Assembly: GCF_964019515.1 (NCBI RefSeq)
Contig: NZ_OZ026452.1
Span: 1,612,001-1,676,000, forward strand
DNA length: 64,000 nucleotides
DNA from: Serratia symbiotica (Periphyllus acericola)
GTDB lineage: Bacteria > Pseudomonadota > Gammaproteobacteria > Enterobacterales > Enterobacteriaceae
Direction of reading: 5' to 3'
Shown: one piece after another, positions 29,841 to 39,288 of the stretch
Numbering within the stretch: the first letter of the stretch is position 1
How the letters are laid out: each line of letters starts with the position of its first letter
Translations under genes and position numbers: made by a program
The notes under the pieces: generated by a model
The model's input: only the letters and a program-made list of their open reading frames with translations
Database searches by the model: none
Told to the model about the DNA's origin: nothing

Positions 29841-30554
29841 ATGGATCAATATCCACGCTATAACGGTTCTATCGTTGAACGTGCTAACAGTAGCATTCAA
29901 GCTTATATGGTGCAGGTCTATGGCTGGATGACATGCGGCCTGCTGTTGACGGCGTTCGTATCTTGGTACGCGGCTCAAACGCCCGCCATTCTCAACTTTA
30001 TCTTTTCTAGCCAGATCACTTTCTTCGGCCTGATCATCGCGCAATTGGCACTGGTGTTTGTGATTTCCAGCATGGTCAATCGTCTCAGCGCTGCACTGGC
30101 TACCTCTTTGTTTATGCTCTACTCGGTGCTGACCGGGCTGACGTTGTCGAGCATCTTTATCGCCTACACCTACAGCTCGATCGCCAGTACCTTTTTGGTC
30201 ACCGCTGGCATGTTTGGCGCGATGAGCCTGTACGGATACACCACCAAGCGAGACCTGAGTGGTTTTGGCAGCATGCTGTTTATGGCACTGATCGGCATCG
30301 TGCTGGCATCGCTGGTGAATATCTGGTTAAAAAGCAGCGCACTGATGTGGGTGATCACTTATATCGGGGCGGCGGTATTCGTCGGCTTGACCGCTTATGA
30401 CAACCAAAAATTGAAGGCGATGGGCGAGCAGTTAAATACTGATGATCACGACAGCTTGCGCAAATACGCTATTGTCGGCGCACTGAAACTGTATCTTGAT
30501 TTCATCAACCTGTTCCTGATGTTGCTGCGCATTTTCGGCAATCGTCGCAATTAG
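29841..30554 (+). CDS. ybhL: Bax inhibitor-1 family inner-membrane protein YbhL
   Basis: A 237-residue integral membrane protein of the BI-1/YccA family with about seven transmembrane helices (GLLLTAFVSWYA, FFGLIIAQLALVFVISSM, LFMLYSVLTGLTLSSIFIAY, AGMFGAMSLYGY, MLFMALIGIVLASLVNIWL, MWVITYIGAAVFVGL, LYLDFINLFLMLLRIFG). The pH-sensing acidic region near YDNQKLKAM is kept. Family members can act as pH-dependent calcium channels; YbhL's own role is unsettled. ATG 29841 fits E. coli. Intact, next to the ruined moa operon. Confidence 0.94.
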   Translation: MDQYPRYNGSIVERANSSIQAYMVQVYGWMTCGLLLTAFVSWYAAQTPAILNFIFSSQITFFGLIIAQLALVFVISSMVNRLSAALATSLFMLYSVLTGLTLSSIFIAYTYSSIASTFLVTAGMFGAMSLYGYTTKRDLSGFGSMLFMALIGIVLASLVNIWLKSSALMWVITYIGAAVFVGLTAYDNQKLKAMGEQLNTDDHDSLRKYAIVGALKLYLDFINLFLMLLRIFGNRRN

Positions 30555-30580
30555 CGCTTTATCGATATTGCTATATGGCC

Positions 30581-30613
30581 TGCGGTGTGATGCGGTATCA
30601 GCATCACACCGCA
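30581..30613. terminator. Perfect hairpin after ybhL
   Basis: TGCGGTGTGATGC (30581-30593) pairs exactly with GCATCACACCGCA (30601-30613) over a 7-base loop. No T run follows, so it may protect the ybhL mRNA end or terminate weakly. Confidence 0.6.
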
Positions 30614-30671
30614 ATTAAAAATAGATTGATGTGCTGTGAGCGTGTAAAATTGCCGCTTGTAGTTCGACTTC

Positions 30672-30680
30672 TGTTATAAT
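30672..30680 (+). promoter_or_regulatory. Extended -10 promoter of rhlE
   Basis: TGTTATAAT is a perfect extended -10 element (TGnTATAAT). A weak -35 (TTGCCG at 30650) lies 19 bases upstream. Transcription would start about 125 bases before the rhlE ATG. Confidence 0.6.
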
Positions 30681-30810
30681 ATTTTCCATGTGGTGCACCG
30701 CAGTTTGTGCCAATCGCTCGTGGTCATATTTAATGCCCCGTCTGAATTATCCTCCCAAGATACTGCGCCCAACCCTAATAGGTAAGGGAGGATCTGGAGC
30801 CTTTCTCTTT

Positions 30811-32127
30811 ATGTCATTTAAAACCCTCGGCTTAAGTGTTGAAATATTGCGCGCTGTTGAAGAACAGGGCTATCGCGAACCTACGCCAATTCAGCGTCAG
30901 GCTATTCCTATGGTGCTGGCAGGGCGTGACCTGATGGCCAGCGCCCAGACCGGTACCGGTAAAACCGCTGGCTTTACTCTGCCGTTGTTGCAGTTGCTCA
31001 GTCAACATGAGCAGCCGGCCAAAGGCCACCGCCCGGGGCGTGCGCTGATCCTGACGCCCACCCGTGAGTTGGCGGCGCAGATTGGCGAAAACGTCGATGC
31101 CTACAGCAAATACCTGCGCCTGCGTTCATTGGTGGTGTTTGGCGGCGTGAGTATCAACCCGCAGATGATGAAACTGAGGGGCGGCGTCGATATCCTGGTG
31201 GCAACCCCAGGTCGCCTACTGGATTTGGAACATCAGAACGCCGTCGATCTATCCAAAATTGAAATTCTGGTATTGGACGAAGCTGATCGAATGCTGGATA
31301 TGGGCTTTATCCATGATATCCGCCGTGTGTTGGCCAAACTACCGGCCAAGCGTCAAAACCTGCTGTTCTCTGCCACCTTCTCCTACGATATCAAGGCGCT
31401 GGCTAATAAGCTGCTGCACAATCCGGCATCAGTTGAAGTGGCGAGCCGTAACACTGCCTCTGAGCAGATCGAGCAGAGCGTGCACTTCGTCGATAAGAAG
31501 CATAAGCGGGAACTGCTGTCGCAGATGATTGGTGCAGGTGATTGGAAGCAGGTGCTGGTATTCAACCGCACGAAGCACAGTGCTAACCATTTGGCTGAAC
31601 AGCTTAACAAGGAAGGTATCACCGCGGCGGCGATCCACGGCAATAAAAGCCAGGGCGCGCGTACTCGTGCACTCGCCGATTTTAAAGAGGGAAAAATCCA
31701 TGTGCTGGTCGCTACCGATATCGCGGCGCGTGGTCTGGACATCGACCAACTGCCACATGTGGTGAACTACGAATTGCCTAACGTGCCGGAAGACTATGTG
31801 CACCGCATTGGTCGTACTGGCCGCGCTGAGCGTACCGGTGAAGCGATTTCACTGGTGTGCGTGGATGAGCACAAACTGCTACACGATATTGAACGCCTGC
31901 TGAAGCGTGAGATCCCGCGCATTGCCTTGCAGGGCTACGAACCGGATCCAACAATTAAAGCTGAGCCGATCATCAACGGTCGCCAGGGGCGTGGGGCTAT
32001 GCGTGGCGGTGGCAATAGTGGTCAGCGTGAAAATCGCAGTGGCGGCAACGCTCGGGCACAGGGGGAAGGCCAACGCCGCTCTGGTGCGCCTTCGCGCGAT
32101 CCTCACAGCCGCAAGCCAACCGAATAA
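30811..32127 (+). CDS. rhlE: ATP-dependent RNA helicase RhlE (DEAD-box)
   Basis: A 438-residue DEAD-box helicase that remodels RNA in ribosome assembly. Motifs in order: Q motif TPIQRQAIP, motif [22 protein letters not shown] in [23 protein letters not shown] and HRIGRTGR. The C-terminal tail is rich in Gly, Arg and Gln, typical of RhlE. ATG 30811 ([21 protein letters not shown]) matches the family start; the open frame extends upstream to 30688 without homology. Intact. Confidence 0.95.
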   Translation: MSFKTLGLSVEILRAVEEQGYREPTPIQRQAIPMVLAGRDLMASAQTGTGKTAGFTLPLLQLLSQHEQPAKGHRPGRALILTPTRELAAQIGENVDAYSKYLRLRSLVVFGGVSINPQMMKLRGGVDILVATPGRLLDLEHQNAVDLSKIEILVLDEADRMLDMGFIHDIRRVLAKLPAKRQNLLFSATFSYDIKALANKLLHNPASVEVASRNTASEQIEQSVHFVDKKHKRELLSQMIGAGDWKQVLVFNRTKHSANHLAEQLNKEGITAAAIHGNKSQGARTRALADFKEGKIHVLVATDIAARGLDIDQLPHVVNYELPNVPEDYVHRIGRTGRAERTGEAISLVCVDEHKLLHDIERLLKREIPRIALQGYEPDPTIKAEPIINGRQGRGAMRGGGNSGQRENRSGGNARAQGEGQRRSGAPSRDPHSRKPTE

Positions 32128-32147
32128 GCTTTAGTGCTCATAGAATA

Positions 32148-32172
32148 GCCGCCAAAATCTGGCGGCTTTTTA
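32148..32172 (+). terminator. Intrinsic terminator after rhlE
   Basis: GCCGCCA (32148-32154) pairs with TGGCGGC (32160-32166) and is followed by TTTTTAG. Confidence 0.85.
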
Positions 32173-32361
32173 GATTGTGGTGGTGTCTGACAATGGCCCG
32201 TGAGCGCATGGCGCGGGCCGGGGGGGTCTGATGGGCCATGTTAAAATGGCCCCAGCCCTTTATGTCGCGTCCCCAGAGCCGGTACTGCGCGTTGTCGGGG
32301 TTCTGCATAGGCTTGGGCTTACCCTGCCCCTCCGGCTTAATTACGGGCTTTTAGGTCTGCG
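32173..32361 (-). other. Unassigned G+C-rich segment with an open minus-strand frame
   Basis: Between the rhlE terminator and IS copy E lie about 190 bases unlike their surroundings. On the minus strand one frame is open for about 50 codons and reads KPMQNPDNAQYRLWGRDIKG, then WGHFNMAHQTPPARAMRSRA. I do not recognise it; a phage or mobile-element scrap is possible. The adjacent IS lost its left end here. Confidence 0.3.
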
Positions 32362-33391
32362 AGGCCGGGACGAGGATCAGATCACTCTCCTTCTGTCAAA
32401 ATAGCGATATTCCGTGGCCCAGCAAAAGTTCAACATCACCAACTGGAAGGATTACAACAACGCCCTTATCACTCGGGGTTCACTCACTTTCTCGGTGGAT
32501 GAAACGGCACTTCACGCCTGGTACTGCGAGGCAAAACCTTCTCTGCGTGGTCGCACACCACATTATTCCGATATGGCAATCACCAGCGTATTGATGCTGA
32601 AACGGATTTTCGGCCTGACACTTCGCGCCCTCCAGGGCTTCGTCGACTCCATTGTCACACTGATCAAAGCGCCGTTGGACTGCCCGGACGACACCTGCAT
32701 CAGTAAGCGGGCAAAGTCCGGCCATGTCCCGTTTAAAACCCCAACGCCGGGTGAAATTGCGCACCTCGTTATCGAACTCTAGCGGGCTCAACGTGTTGGG
32801 TGAAGCGGAGTGGATGGCAAAAAACACGGTCAGGAAAAACGGCGGATCTGGCGAAAACTGCATTTGGCCGTAGATACAGAAACACATGAGGTCATCTGTA
32901 CTGACCTTTCCTTGAGCAATGTCACCGATACCGCAGCCTTCCCAGGTCTCATCCGCCAGAGGTACCGTAAAATCAAAGTCGCCTCGGCGGATCGGGCTTA
33001 GGATACGCGAGTGTGTGATGATGAGTTAAGGGGCAAGAAGCTCAAGGCGTTAATACCGCCCAAAAGCGGAGCCGGTTATTGGTCGGCAGACTATGCAGAG
33101 CGAAATCAAGCGGTGGTGAACCAGCGCGTTACCGGAGACAACACACGGTGGAAAAGTATCACAGGCTACCACCGACGTTCGATAGCGGCAACAGCGAGGT
33201 ATAGAGTAAAACAGCTATTTGGTGGTCACCTGTCGCTGCGAGATTATGATGGGCAAGTTGCAGAGGCGCTGGCCATGATCTGTGCATTAAACAAGATGCC
33301 GCTCGCCGGTATGCCAGAAAGTGTACTCCTTGCCTCAAGGATGCCTATTCAGGGGACCCTTTATTCCAAATCAGATTTATTTAACAAAGCC
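32362..33391 (+). mobile_element. IS903-type insertion sequence, copy E (left end missing)
   Basis: The right end is complete (GATTTATTTAACAAAGCC at 33391). On the left the terminal repeat and about 30 bases are missing, and similarity begins at GCCGGGACGAGGATCAG. It cannot transpose by itself. It joins the rhlE block to ydjM. Confidence 0.9.
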
Positions 33392-33439
33392 GTTCATAAC
33401 ATGAAAATTCCCCCATTAGGGAGTAACAAACTGCTGTAA
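32414..33439 (+). pseudogene. IS903-type transposase, copy E
   Basis: An extra base after LVIE (near 32775) breaks the first catalytic region. The shared TAG (32999-33001) and the Glu-to-Ala change (SIAATARYRVK) are present. The normal stop is changed (CCTTGCCTCAAGG), so the last frame runs through the IS end to 33439. Confidence 0.87.
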
Positions 33440-33504
33440 AAACGGAAAAAATAAGCATTTGGTTACAGGGTAACTGCTTCCGCTGCTAGGAATTTTTATA
33501 TATA

Positions 33505-33520
33505 CTAGATAAATTAACAG
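33505..33520 (+). promoter_or_regulatory. LexA-like site before ydjM
   Basis: CTAGATAAATTAACAG keeps the right half ACAG and 8-base spacing of the SOS box CTGT-N8-ACAG, with a changed left half. It lies 24 bases before the ydjM start; ydjM is an SOS gene in E. coli. Confidence 0.4.
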
Positions 33521-33544
33521 TTTATCAGCCGGAATAACCACAGC

Positions 33545-34105
33545 ATGACTGCGGAAGGACATCTTATATTCTCTGTCGCTTGCGCGATCTTCGCCAAAAA
33601 GGCCGAGGTGACATTAGAACTGACCACTGGCGACTGGTGGCACATTATCCCGGCCGCACTGCTGACTTCGCTGCTGCCCGATATAGACCATCCCAAATCG
33701 GTATTGGGCCAGCGCCTGAGTTGGATCGCCATTCCCATCGCACGCGCCTTTGGCCACCGAGGCTTCACCCACAGCCTGCTGGCGATAACCGGTGGTATAT
33801 TGCTATTCCGGTTGGAGTTTACACGCAGTTGGCCAATCCCTCCTGACGTACTGCATGCCATGATCATCGGCTATTTCAGTCATCTCCTGGCCGACATGCT
33901 AACCCCCGCAGGCGTGCCGCTACTGTGGCCCTGCCGCTGGCGTTTTCGCCTACCGCTGCTAAATTCTCATAAAGGTAATCAATTGGAACGCGCCATGTGT
34001 CTCTGCCTGGTGGCGTTTGCTCTCTATTGGCAAGGCGGGTGCATCATTCCAATACAGTCGTATTTTGGGCAAATAAAAATATTAGATTTTAATCATACAA
34101 AATGA
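33545..34105 (+). CDS. ydjM: YdjM, LexA-regulated inner-membrane metal-dependent hydrolase family
   Basis: A 186-residue membrane protein of the YdjM/DUF457 family. The N terminus, MTAEGHLIFSVACAIFAKKA, and the motifs LLPDIDHPKSVLGQRLSW and FGHRGFTHSLLAI contain the conserved histidines and aspartates that suggest metal binding. HLLADMLTPAGVPLLWPCRW is also conserved. The C-terminal tail (PIQSYFGQIKILDFNHTK) diverges from E. coli. In E. coli the gene belongs to the SOS response. Looks intact but isolated between two IS copies. Confidence 0.88.
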   Translation: MTAEGHLIFSVACAIFAKKAEVTLELTTGDWWHIIPAALLTSLLPDIDHPKSVLGQRLSWIAIPIARAFGHRGFTHSLLAITGGILLFRLEFTRSWPIPPDVLHAMIIGYFSHLLADMLTPAGVPLLWPCRWRFRLPLLNSHKGNQLERAMCLCLVAFALYWQGGCIIPIQSYFGQIKILDFNHTK

Positions 34106-34246
34106 CAAATAAATCACCAATGCGCATATTAATAATACAATAATTCGAAAAAGTTATATCCAATTCAATTTGGATATAACTAAGCCATGCAACAAGCTGT
34201 TAGGATATTTTCATCGCTACATATGGGCGCTAGTGGTCATTGTTAT

Positions 34247-34783
34247 GGCTTTGTTAAATAAATCGGATTTGGAATAAAAGAGTCCCGTGAATGGTCATCC
34301 TTCAGGCAAGGCGTACACTTTCGGCATACCGGTGAGCGGCATCTTGTTTAATGCACAGATCATGGCCAGCGCCTCTGCAACTTACCCATCATAATCTCGC
34401 AGCGACAGGCGACCACCTGATGCAGCTGTCGTCCGGGCAATTCAACGGCACTTTGATCAGTGTGACAATGGAGTCGTCGAAGCCCTGGAGGGCGCGAAGT
34501 GTCAGGCCGAAAATCCGTTTCAGCATCAATACGCTGGTGATTGCCATATCGGAATAATGTGGTGGGCGACCACGCAGAGAAGGTTTTTCCTCGCAGTACC
34601 AGGCGTGAAGTGCCGTTTCATCCTCTCAGAAAGTGAGTAAACCCCGAGTGGTAAGGGCGTTGTTGTAAGCCTTCCAGTTGGTGATGTTGAACTTTTTCTG
34701 GGCCTAGGAATGTCGCTATTTTGACAGAAGGAGAGTAATCGGATCCTCGTGCCGGCCAAAAGTTCGATTTATTCAACAACGCC
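34247..34783 (-). mobile_element. IS903-type insertion sequence, copy F (internally deleted)
   Basis: Both ends are present (GGCTTTGTTAAATAAATCGG at 34247, mirror ending 34783), but only 537 of about 1060 bases remain. GCGACAGGCGACCACC joins to TGATGCAGCTGTCG, removing the middle of the gene. No target duplication. Confidence 0.9.
34350..34707 (-). pseudogene. IS903-type transposase, copy F, fragments
   Basis: Only the N-terminal region (about 90 codons, including ITSVLMLKRIFGLTLRAL) and a short C-terminal piece survive. Both catalytic aspartates and the amber site are deleted, so this copy says nothing about the shared mutations. Confidence 0.8.
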
Positions 34784-35146
34784 GCATGGAGCGTGAAAAA
34801 AATCTTTGGCGGTCTCGCAGCAAAAAATTGCTATTATACGGCGTCATTATTTAGAGCCTATCCTATTAGAGTAGGCGCACATCGTTGCAGCCAGTTTGCA
34901 CAAGGCAGCGCGCAACAACTGCAGCGTACAGGGAGTCAATGAGGGTGATGAGTACTCCCCAGATCCAACATGGCAAATAAAATCGTAATGGGATAAGTTC
35001 TTATCAGCGCTCTTTGAGAGAGCGCTCCAATCAAACTCTTGCGCACTGTGCATTGCAAGAGGCAAAGGAGTGCAATACAACATGGTCTAATAATGCAAGC
35101 ACTCGCGTGATGAATCAACATCCCTAAAGCTCTACGAGGAAGATCT
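34784..35146. other. Spacer upstream of the rob remnant
   Basis: No gene is recognised in these 360 bases. They contain a small perfect hairpin, AGCGCTCT (35006-35013) with AGAGCGCT (35019-35026), and presumably the old rob promoter. CTCTACGAGGAAGATCT before the ATG provides the rob ribosome site. Confidence 0.4.
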
Positions 35147-35520
35147 ATGGATCAAGCCGGTATCATTCGCGATTTGCTTAGTTGGCTGGAAAAAATTTGG
35201 ATTACCCCTTGTCGCTGGACAACGGGGCGACAAGGGGTGATCCAAATGGCATCTACAGCGGATGTTCAAAGACATTACCGGTACGCCCTCGGAGCTTATA
35301 TCCGAGCCAGAAGGCTGTCTAAAACCGCTGTTTACACCACCGCGCTAATGCCAGCAGGCCAGTGGCGCCTAGCTTGGGCCTGTTTGATTTTATCCTGATG
35401 GTCTATGGCTCGTGTCAGCCAATGCTCAAGTTGAGGCGTCACAAGGGGCACGACATAGAGCACTTTTATCCAGAAGGTGATCGACAGCCACCCCCAACAC
35501 TGACTGATGATCAACTTTGA
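35147..35520 (+). pseudogene. rob: Transcriptional regulator Rob, severely deleted
   Basis: Rob is an AraC/XylS-family activator of the mar/sox/rob regulon (289 aa). MDQAGIIRDLLSWLE starts at ATG 35147. After a frameshift, the first helix-turn-helix part is readable (WHLQRMFKDIT, LGAYIRARRLSKTAV), a scrap YTTAL follows, and the true C terminus, DFILMVYGSCQPMLKLRRHK and GHDIEHFYPEGDR, runs to TGA 35520. About 165 residues in the middle are lost. It neighbours gpmB as in E. coli. Confidence 0.87.
35204..35238. repeat. Perfect 12-bp inverted repeat inside the rob remnant
   Basis: ACCCCTTGTCGC (35204-35215) and GCGACAAGGGGT (35227-35238) are exact mirror images around 11 bases. The palindrome seems to have arisen through small deletions in the helix-turn-helix coding region, since the ancestral sequence would not be symmetrical. 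Confidence 0.8.
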
Positions 35521-35547
35521 CTATTTAATCCCGACCAGTCGCTCATG

Positions 35548-36184
35548 CTATGCGGGTATCTCCAGATGAGTAATATAGCCCGCGTTTTCGACGATCCAGC
35601 CGGGAGCCAGCCACGGGCTTTGCTGATGATCAAGGCGCGACAGCGAACAATTGCGTAGGTGCAAGCGGCGTTCCGCATAGGCTGTCAGCCCCAGCACCGA
35701 ACTGATCAGGCATCCCAGGGCAATGCCGTGGCTGACAATCAACGGCTTGCTGCCTGCTGGTAACATCAGGCAACTTTCCAGTGTAGCACGCATCCGTTCG
35801 CACAGTTCTTCCATCGATTCACCTTGAGGGATACGTCCAACAGGAGTATTATCAACCATCTATTTGCACCACTGTTCTTCGTTCTTCCTACGGCGTCAGG
35901 CGGACGATCAGGCGTCGCTCCAAAACCCCCATATGCAGCTCACGCAAGCGTTGATCGTTAATCACCGTGCAGCCGCAAGCGGTGCCGATAATTTGTGCCG
36001 TGCGGCGAGTGCGTCCCAGATCGCTGGTGATCACATGCGTGATACCCACCGTGCTTGACACGTCTGGCGACCAGATGAGCCTGGTGTTCACCCTTGGCAG
36101 TTAACGGGCTGTCAGACTGTCCCTGGATGCGGCGAGCCGCATTCCACTGCGTTTCGCCATGGTGGAAAAATATACCTGTAACAT
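35548..36184 (-). pseudogene. gpmB: Phosphoglycerate-mutase-like histidine phosphatase GpmB, frameshifted
   Basis: GpmB is a histidine-phosphatase-superfamily protein of about 215 residues. From ATG 36184 (MLQVY) a shift leads to FHHGETQWNA, where the RHG motif (Arg-His-Gly) has lost its arginine. TSDLGRTRRTAQIIGTACGC and GRIPQGESMEELCERMRA follow in other frames, then VSHGIALGCLISSVLGL with the second catalytic histidine. At least three frameshifts are present. It converges with rob. Confidence 0.88.
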
Positions 36185-36284
36185 TGTTAGTTTCCGTTTT
36201 ACTCCGTAAAACTTGAATTTATCAGCGCCGGGCGGCCTGTTGTACCACCGCCAACATATCGACTAGAAGGATATCAGATCCGTT

Positions 36285-36739
36285 ACGTACCATGTTGTCG
36301 CTGCAACAACCAGCCCGGCAAAGCTCCAGGCTATTCAATTAGCCTTTGACGATACCTTTGGCGCAGGCCACTGCCATACTGAATCCGTCGATATCGCCAG
36401 CGAGTGATTGAAGCACGTAAAATGCAGCCAGGAGCCGATTTCTGGATCGGCGTGGAGGCTGGAATGGAGGAGAACATCACGTTTTCCTGGATAATAATAG
36501 AAAACCTGCATACCCAGGGTGAGTCACGTTGCACCAGCTTGATGCTGCCCGAAACCATTTTACAGGGTATCCGCGTTGGTAGCGAAGGTGGAGATCAACA
36601 GCAGCTCCGAAGTGAAACGTCAGGGCGGTGCGATAGGCATATTTACTAACGTGCAACTGAGTCGCACTAGCGTCTATAGGCTCTACTGCTGGCATTGGTG
36701 CCATTCCACAACCCGATTTACCAGCAACACAGGCAGTAG
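36285..36739 (+). pseudogene. yjjX: Inosine/xanthosine triphosphatase YjjX, broken
   Basis: YjjX cleaves damaged purine triphosphates such as ITP and XTP. Recognisable parts are [75 protein letters not shown] and FHNPIYQQ. The start codon is ACG (36285-36287) instead of ATG. A TGA follows ASE, about 30 codons are missing after it, and further frameshifts occur. It converges with the trpR remnant. Confidence 0.85.
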
Positions 36740-36745
36740 CCCAGG

Positions 36746-37067
36746 CTATTGCGCCTGATCCAGCAGTTGTTGCTTCAGCCACTATTTCAACTCTGGCGAG
36801 GCTGCCTTCAGGCTGTTCGAACCACAGGTGATGGTGGCTATTTCCGCCCCCAGTTCATTTTTTATCTCACGCTAGCTTATTTCGCCGCGCATCAATTCCT
36901 GAAGAATCCGTACCCGGGTACCCAGCGCAGTTTGCTCATCCGACGTTAGTAGGAGCTGCATCAGCGGCTGTTGCAATCCTTGTGCAAATGCTTGCTGCAA
37001 CAGCGCAACGCAGCGTAGCCAATCCTCATTGCCTTGTGGTGAAAGAGCAGGGTCATTTAGCGATCAT
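36746..37067 (-). pseudogene. trpR: Trp operon repressor TrpR, broken
   Basis: TrpR is the tryptophan-sensing repressor (about 108 aa) of trp, aroH and its own gene. The minus strand reads [91 protein letters not shown]. The two TAG codons replace glutamines, the first at the helix-turn-helix. A frameshift also separates the start (37067) from NDPALS. It lies downstream of slt, as in E. coli. Confidence 0.87.
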
Positions 37068-37135
37068 TGCGACCTAGTAGCCACCATACTACTATTATTT
37101 AACTGGTACAGCAGCATACCATAGGGCAGTCAAAA

Positions 37136-39064
37136 TCAATAACGCCGCTGCCACTCGTCGTCGGTCAGCACTTTTGCTGGCTGGTGGCTCAGATAGCGGT
37201 AAAACACATCGTAGGCCAGCACGTTCTTAACATAGTCGCGGGTTTCAGAAAATGGGATACTTTCGACAAACGCCACCGCATCAACCCGTACCGCGCTGTT
37301 GCCAAGCCAAGTATTCAACCGCGATGGCCCAGCGTTGTAGGCCGCCGTCGATAAAATACGGTTGCGGCCAAACTGCTGATACAGGTACTCCAGGTAATGC
37401 GTGCCGATGGTGATATTGGTCTGAGGATCAAACAGTTGGCTCGCACTAACATACCCCGGAATAGTGAACATCTGCACTGTGTGCTGTGCTGTGCGCGGCA
37501 TCACCTGCATCAGCCCGGCGGCACCCACGGGAGATTGTGCTTTCGGATTCCAGGCGCTCTCCTGCCGGGCGATGGCCATCGCATAACTCGGTGTTATCCC
37601 CTTGTCATCGGTGGCGCGGCGAAACTCCTGCGGCCAAGCCAGCGGAAAGCGCTCTTGCAGATGGCTCCACAATTTACCAACGATGGTCGCCTGCACGCTG
37701 AGATCAGCCCATTTTTGATCAAAAGCATAGCGAGCCAGTGCTTCCTGCTCAACATGGCTGCGGCTAGCAACAAATGCACTCCACTCGCTGCGCGCCAGAT
37801 TATCCATATTCCAATATATCAGCTCGCGCACCCGGGCGATTTCTGGCGCGTCCATCAACGTTGCGTGCGGCTTGGCCGCAACCGCTACCATCACCGGATA
37901 AGCAATATTCAGTCTTTGCGCCGCCACCATAGGGTAGAAGCCACGTTCGGTCATGAGGTTACGCAGCATCCCTTCGCCTTCACTGCGTTTGCCTGCATCC
38001 AGCAGCATGTTGGCGCGCCAGTAGCGCCATTCATCCTTATTGCGCAACTCCACTGGCAGACGCGCAAGCCAGGTAGCCACACCCTGGTGATCACCATAGC
38101 CCAACGCCATACGTACCCGGCGCTCTAACAATGCAGGCGACTGGCTGCGCAAAATAACCTGATCGCGCCACCGAGCCTCTTCATCGGTGGCATCACCGCC
38201 CATCAAGCGCCACGCCACTGCTTCTTCCAACGCCATACGTCTGCTGTCGCTCATTTTTTGCAAACGCGCGAGGAGCGGGAGTATCGTACGGGCGTTTTGT
38301 GCATCTTGCTGCGCCAGGTGTTCAAAAGCGATAGCGATGGCATCGCGGGTGAAATCGGTTGGCACTACATTGCGGGAGAAAGCCTCAAGCGTGGTAGGAT
38401 CATTCTGCAAACGCACCAGGGCATTGCCCATGGCCTGATAATCTGACGGTAATTGGCGATATAGGCTGTTGACAAGCATGCTGTTACCCTCTTTCAACGC
38501 CAGTTTCATGCGTTCCAAGGTATTTAACGGCGTTTGCTTACCCGCACCGCGCCACACGCTGAACAGTTTGTCACACGCCCCCGGCTGTGTTTTACCACTC
38601 AGCCACAGCTCATCGGCACCGCGCCATGCCGCAGACTGATCGCCGGTCGCCCATTTGGCGTAGTAATAGTTGCAGCGTGCCACCACCGGTTTAGATGCCT
38701 GTGGGCTGAACGTTAACAGAGTGCGCCAGTCCTCACGGCGTGCCAGCTCATTGACAAAGCGCGGTACCAACGATTTCACCAGCGGCAGCGTCGGGTTTTG
38801 CTTGATAAAAGTGTTTAATTCAGAAAACCCAACCTGGCTGAGATCCTGCGTCAATGCCCAGTATTCCAGATAGGGATAAAGCGGATAATTTTGCAGAGTT
38901 GGCATCAGTTGTGCCACCACGGCTCTCTGATTGCTGTCCCATGCCTGTTTGATTTGCTGGTAGCGTTGACGTTGGGCATTCAAAGAATCTGCCAGCGTCA
39001 CGCCGGAAAACGCTGTCAAGCATAGCCCTACCGCCAAAAACCACCGTTTGTCCACCTTGATCAT
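37136..39064 (-). CDS. slt: Soluble lytic murein transglycosylase Slt70
   Basis: A 642-residue periplasmic enzyme that cuts peptidoglycan between MurNAc and GlcNAc to form 1,6-anhydro ends. A signal peptide (KRWFLAVGLCLTAFSGVTLADS) is followed by a long helical superhelix domain of about 400 residues. The C-terminal lysozyme-like domain holds the catalytic glutamate in ARQESAWNPKAQSPVGA and GLMQVMP. AYNAGPSRLNTWL and the PFSETRDYVKNVL motif follow. Length fits E. coli (645). Intact, while its downstream partner trpR is dead. Confidence 0.96.
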   Translation of the reverse strand: MIKVDKRWFLAVGLCLTAFSGVTLADSLNAQRQRYQQIKQAWDSNQRAVVAQLMPTLQNYPLYPYLEYWALTQDLSQVGFSELNTFIKQNPTLPLVKSLVPRFVNELARREDWRTLLTFSPQASKPVVARCNYYYAKWATGDQSAAWRGADELWLSGKTQPGACDKLFSVWRGAGKQTPLNTLERMKLALKEGNSMLVNSLYRQLPSDYQAMGNALVRLQNDPTTLEAFSRNVVPTDFTRDAIAIAFEHLAQQDAQNARTILPLLARLQKMSDSRRMALEEAVAWRLMGGDATDEEARWRDQVILRSQSPALLERRVRMALGYGDHQGVATWLARLPVELRNKDEWRYWRANMLLDAGKRSEGEGMLRNLMTERGFYPMVAAQRLNIAYPVMVAVAAKPHATLMDAPEIARVRELIYWNMDNLARSEWSAFVASRSHVEQEALARYAFDQKWADLSVQATIVGKLWSHLQERFPLAWPQEFRRATDDKGITPSYAMAIARQESAWNPKAQSPVGAAGLMQVMPRTAQHTVQMFTIPGYVSASQLFDPQTNITIGTHYLEYLYQQFGRNRILSTAAYNAGPSRLNTWLGNSAVRVDAVAFVESIPFSETRDYVKNVLAYDVFYRYLSHQPAKVLTDDEWQRRY

Positions 39065-39288
39065 ATTTGTTTTTTCCTCGCTGGTTATGCTGCCAAGGGT
39101 GAGCTTAGCACTGCGACAGCGACCAACAGATTGCTGAACCCATCCCCCCGAAAAATGGGCTGCCCTGCCGCATTTGGGCGCTCAGTGAAAATAATACCGG
39201 GCTTGGCCCCCCGCAAGCAGAGACTTTCCATAGACAGCGCAGACGCTTATCCATTCAATACTACTGTAGTAGAAGAGATGTGCCGTCA
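39065..39288. other. Upstream region of slt, no gene recognised
   Basis: In E. coli the divergent ettA gene starts here. I see no EttA sequence, only the presumed slt promoter and unassignable bases up to IS copy G. A 62-codon open frame (39131-39319) runs into the IS and has no recognisable content. Confidence 0.5.
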
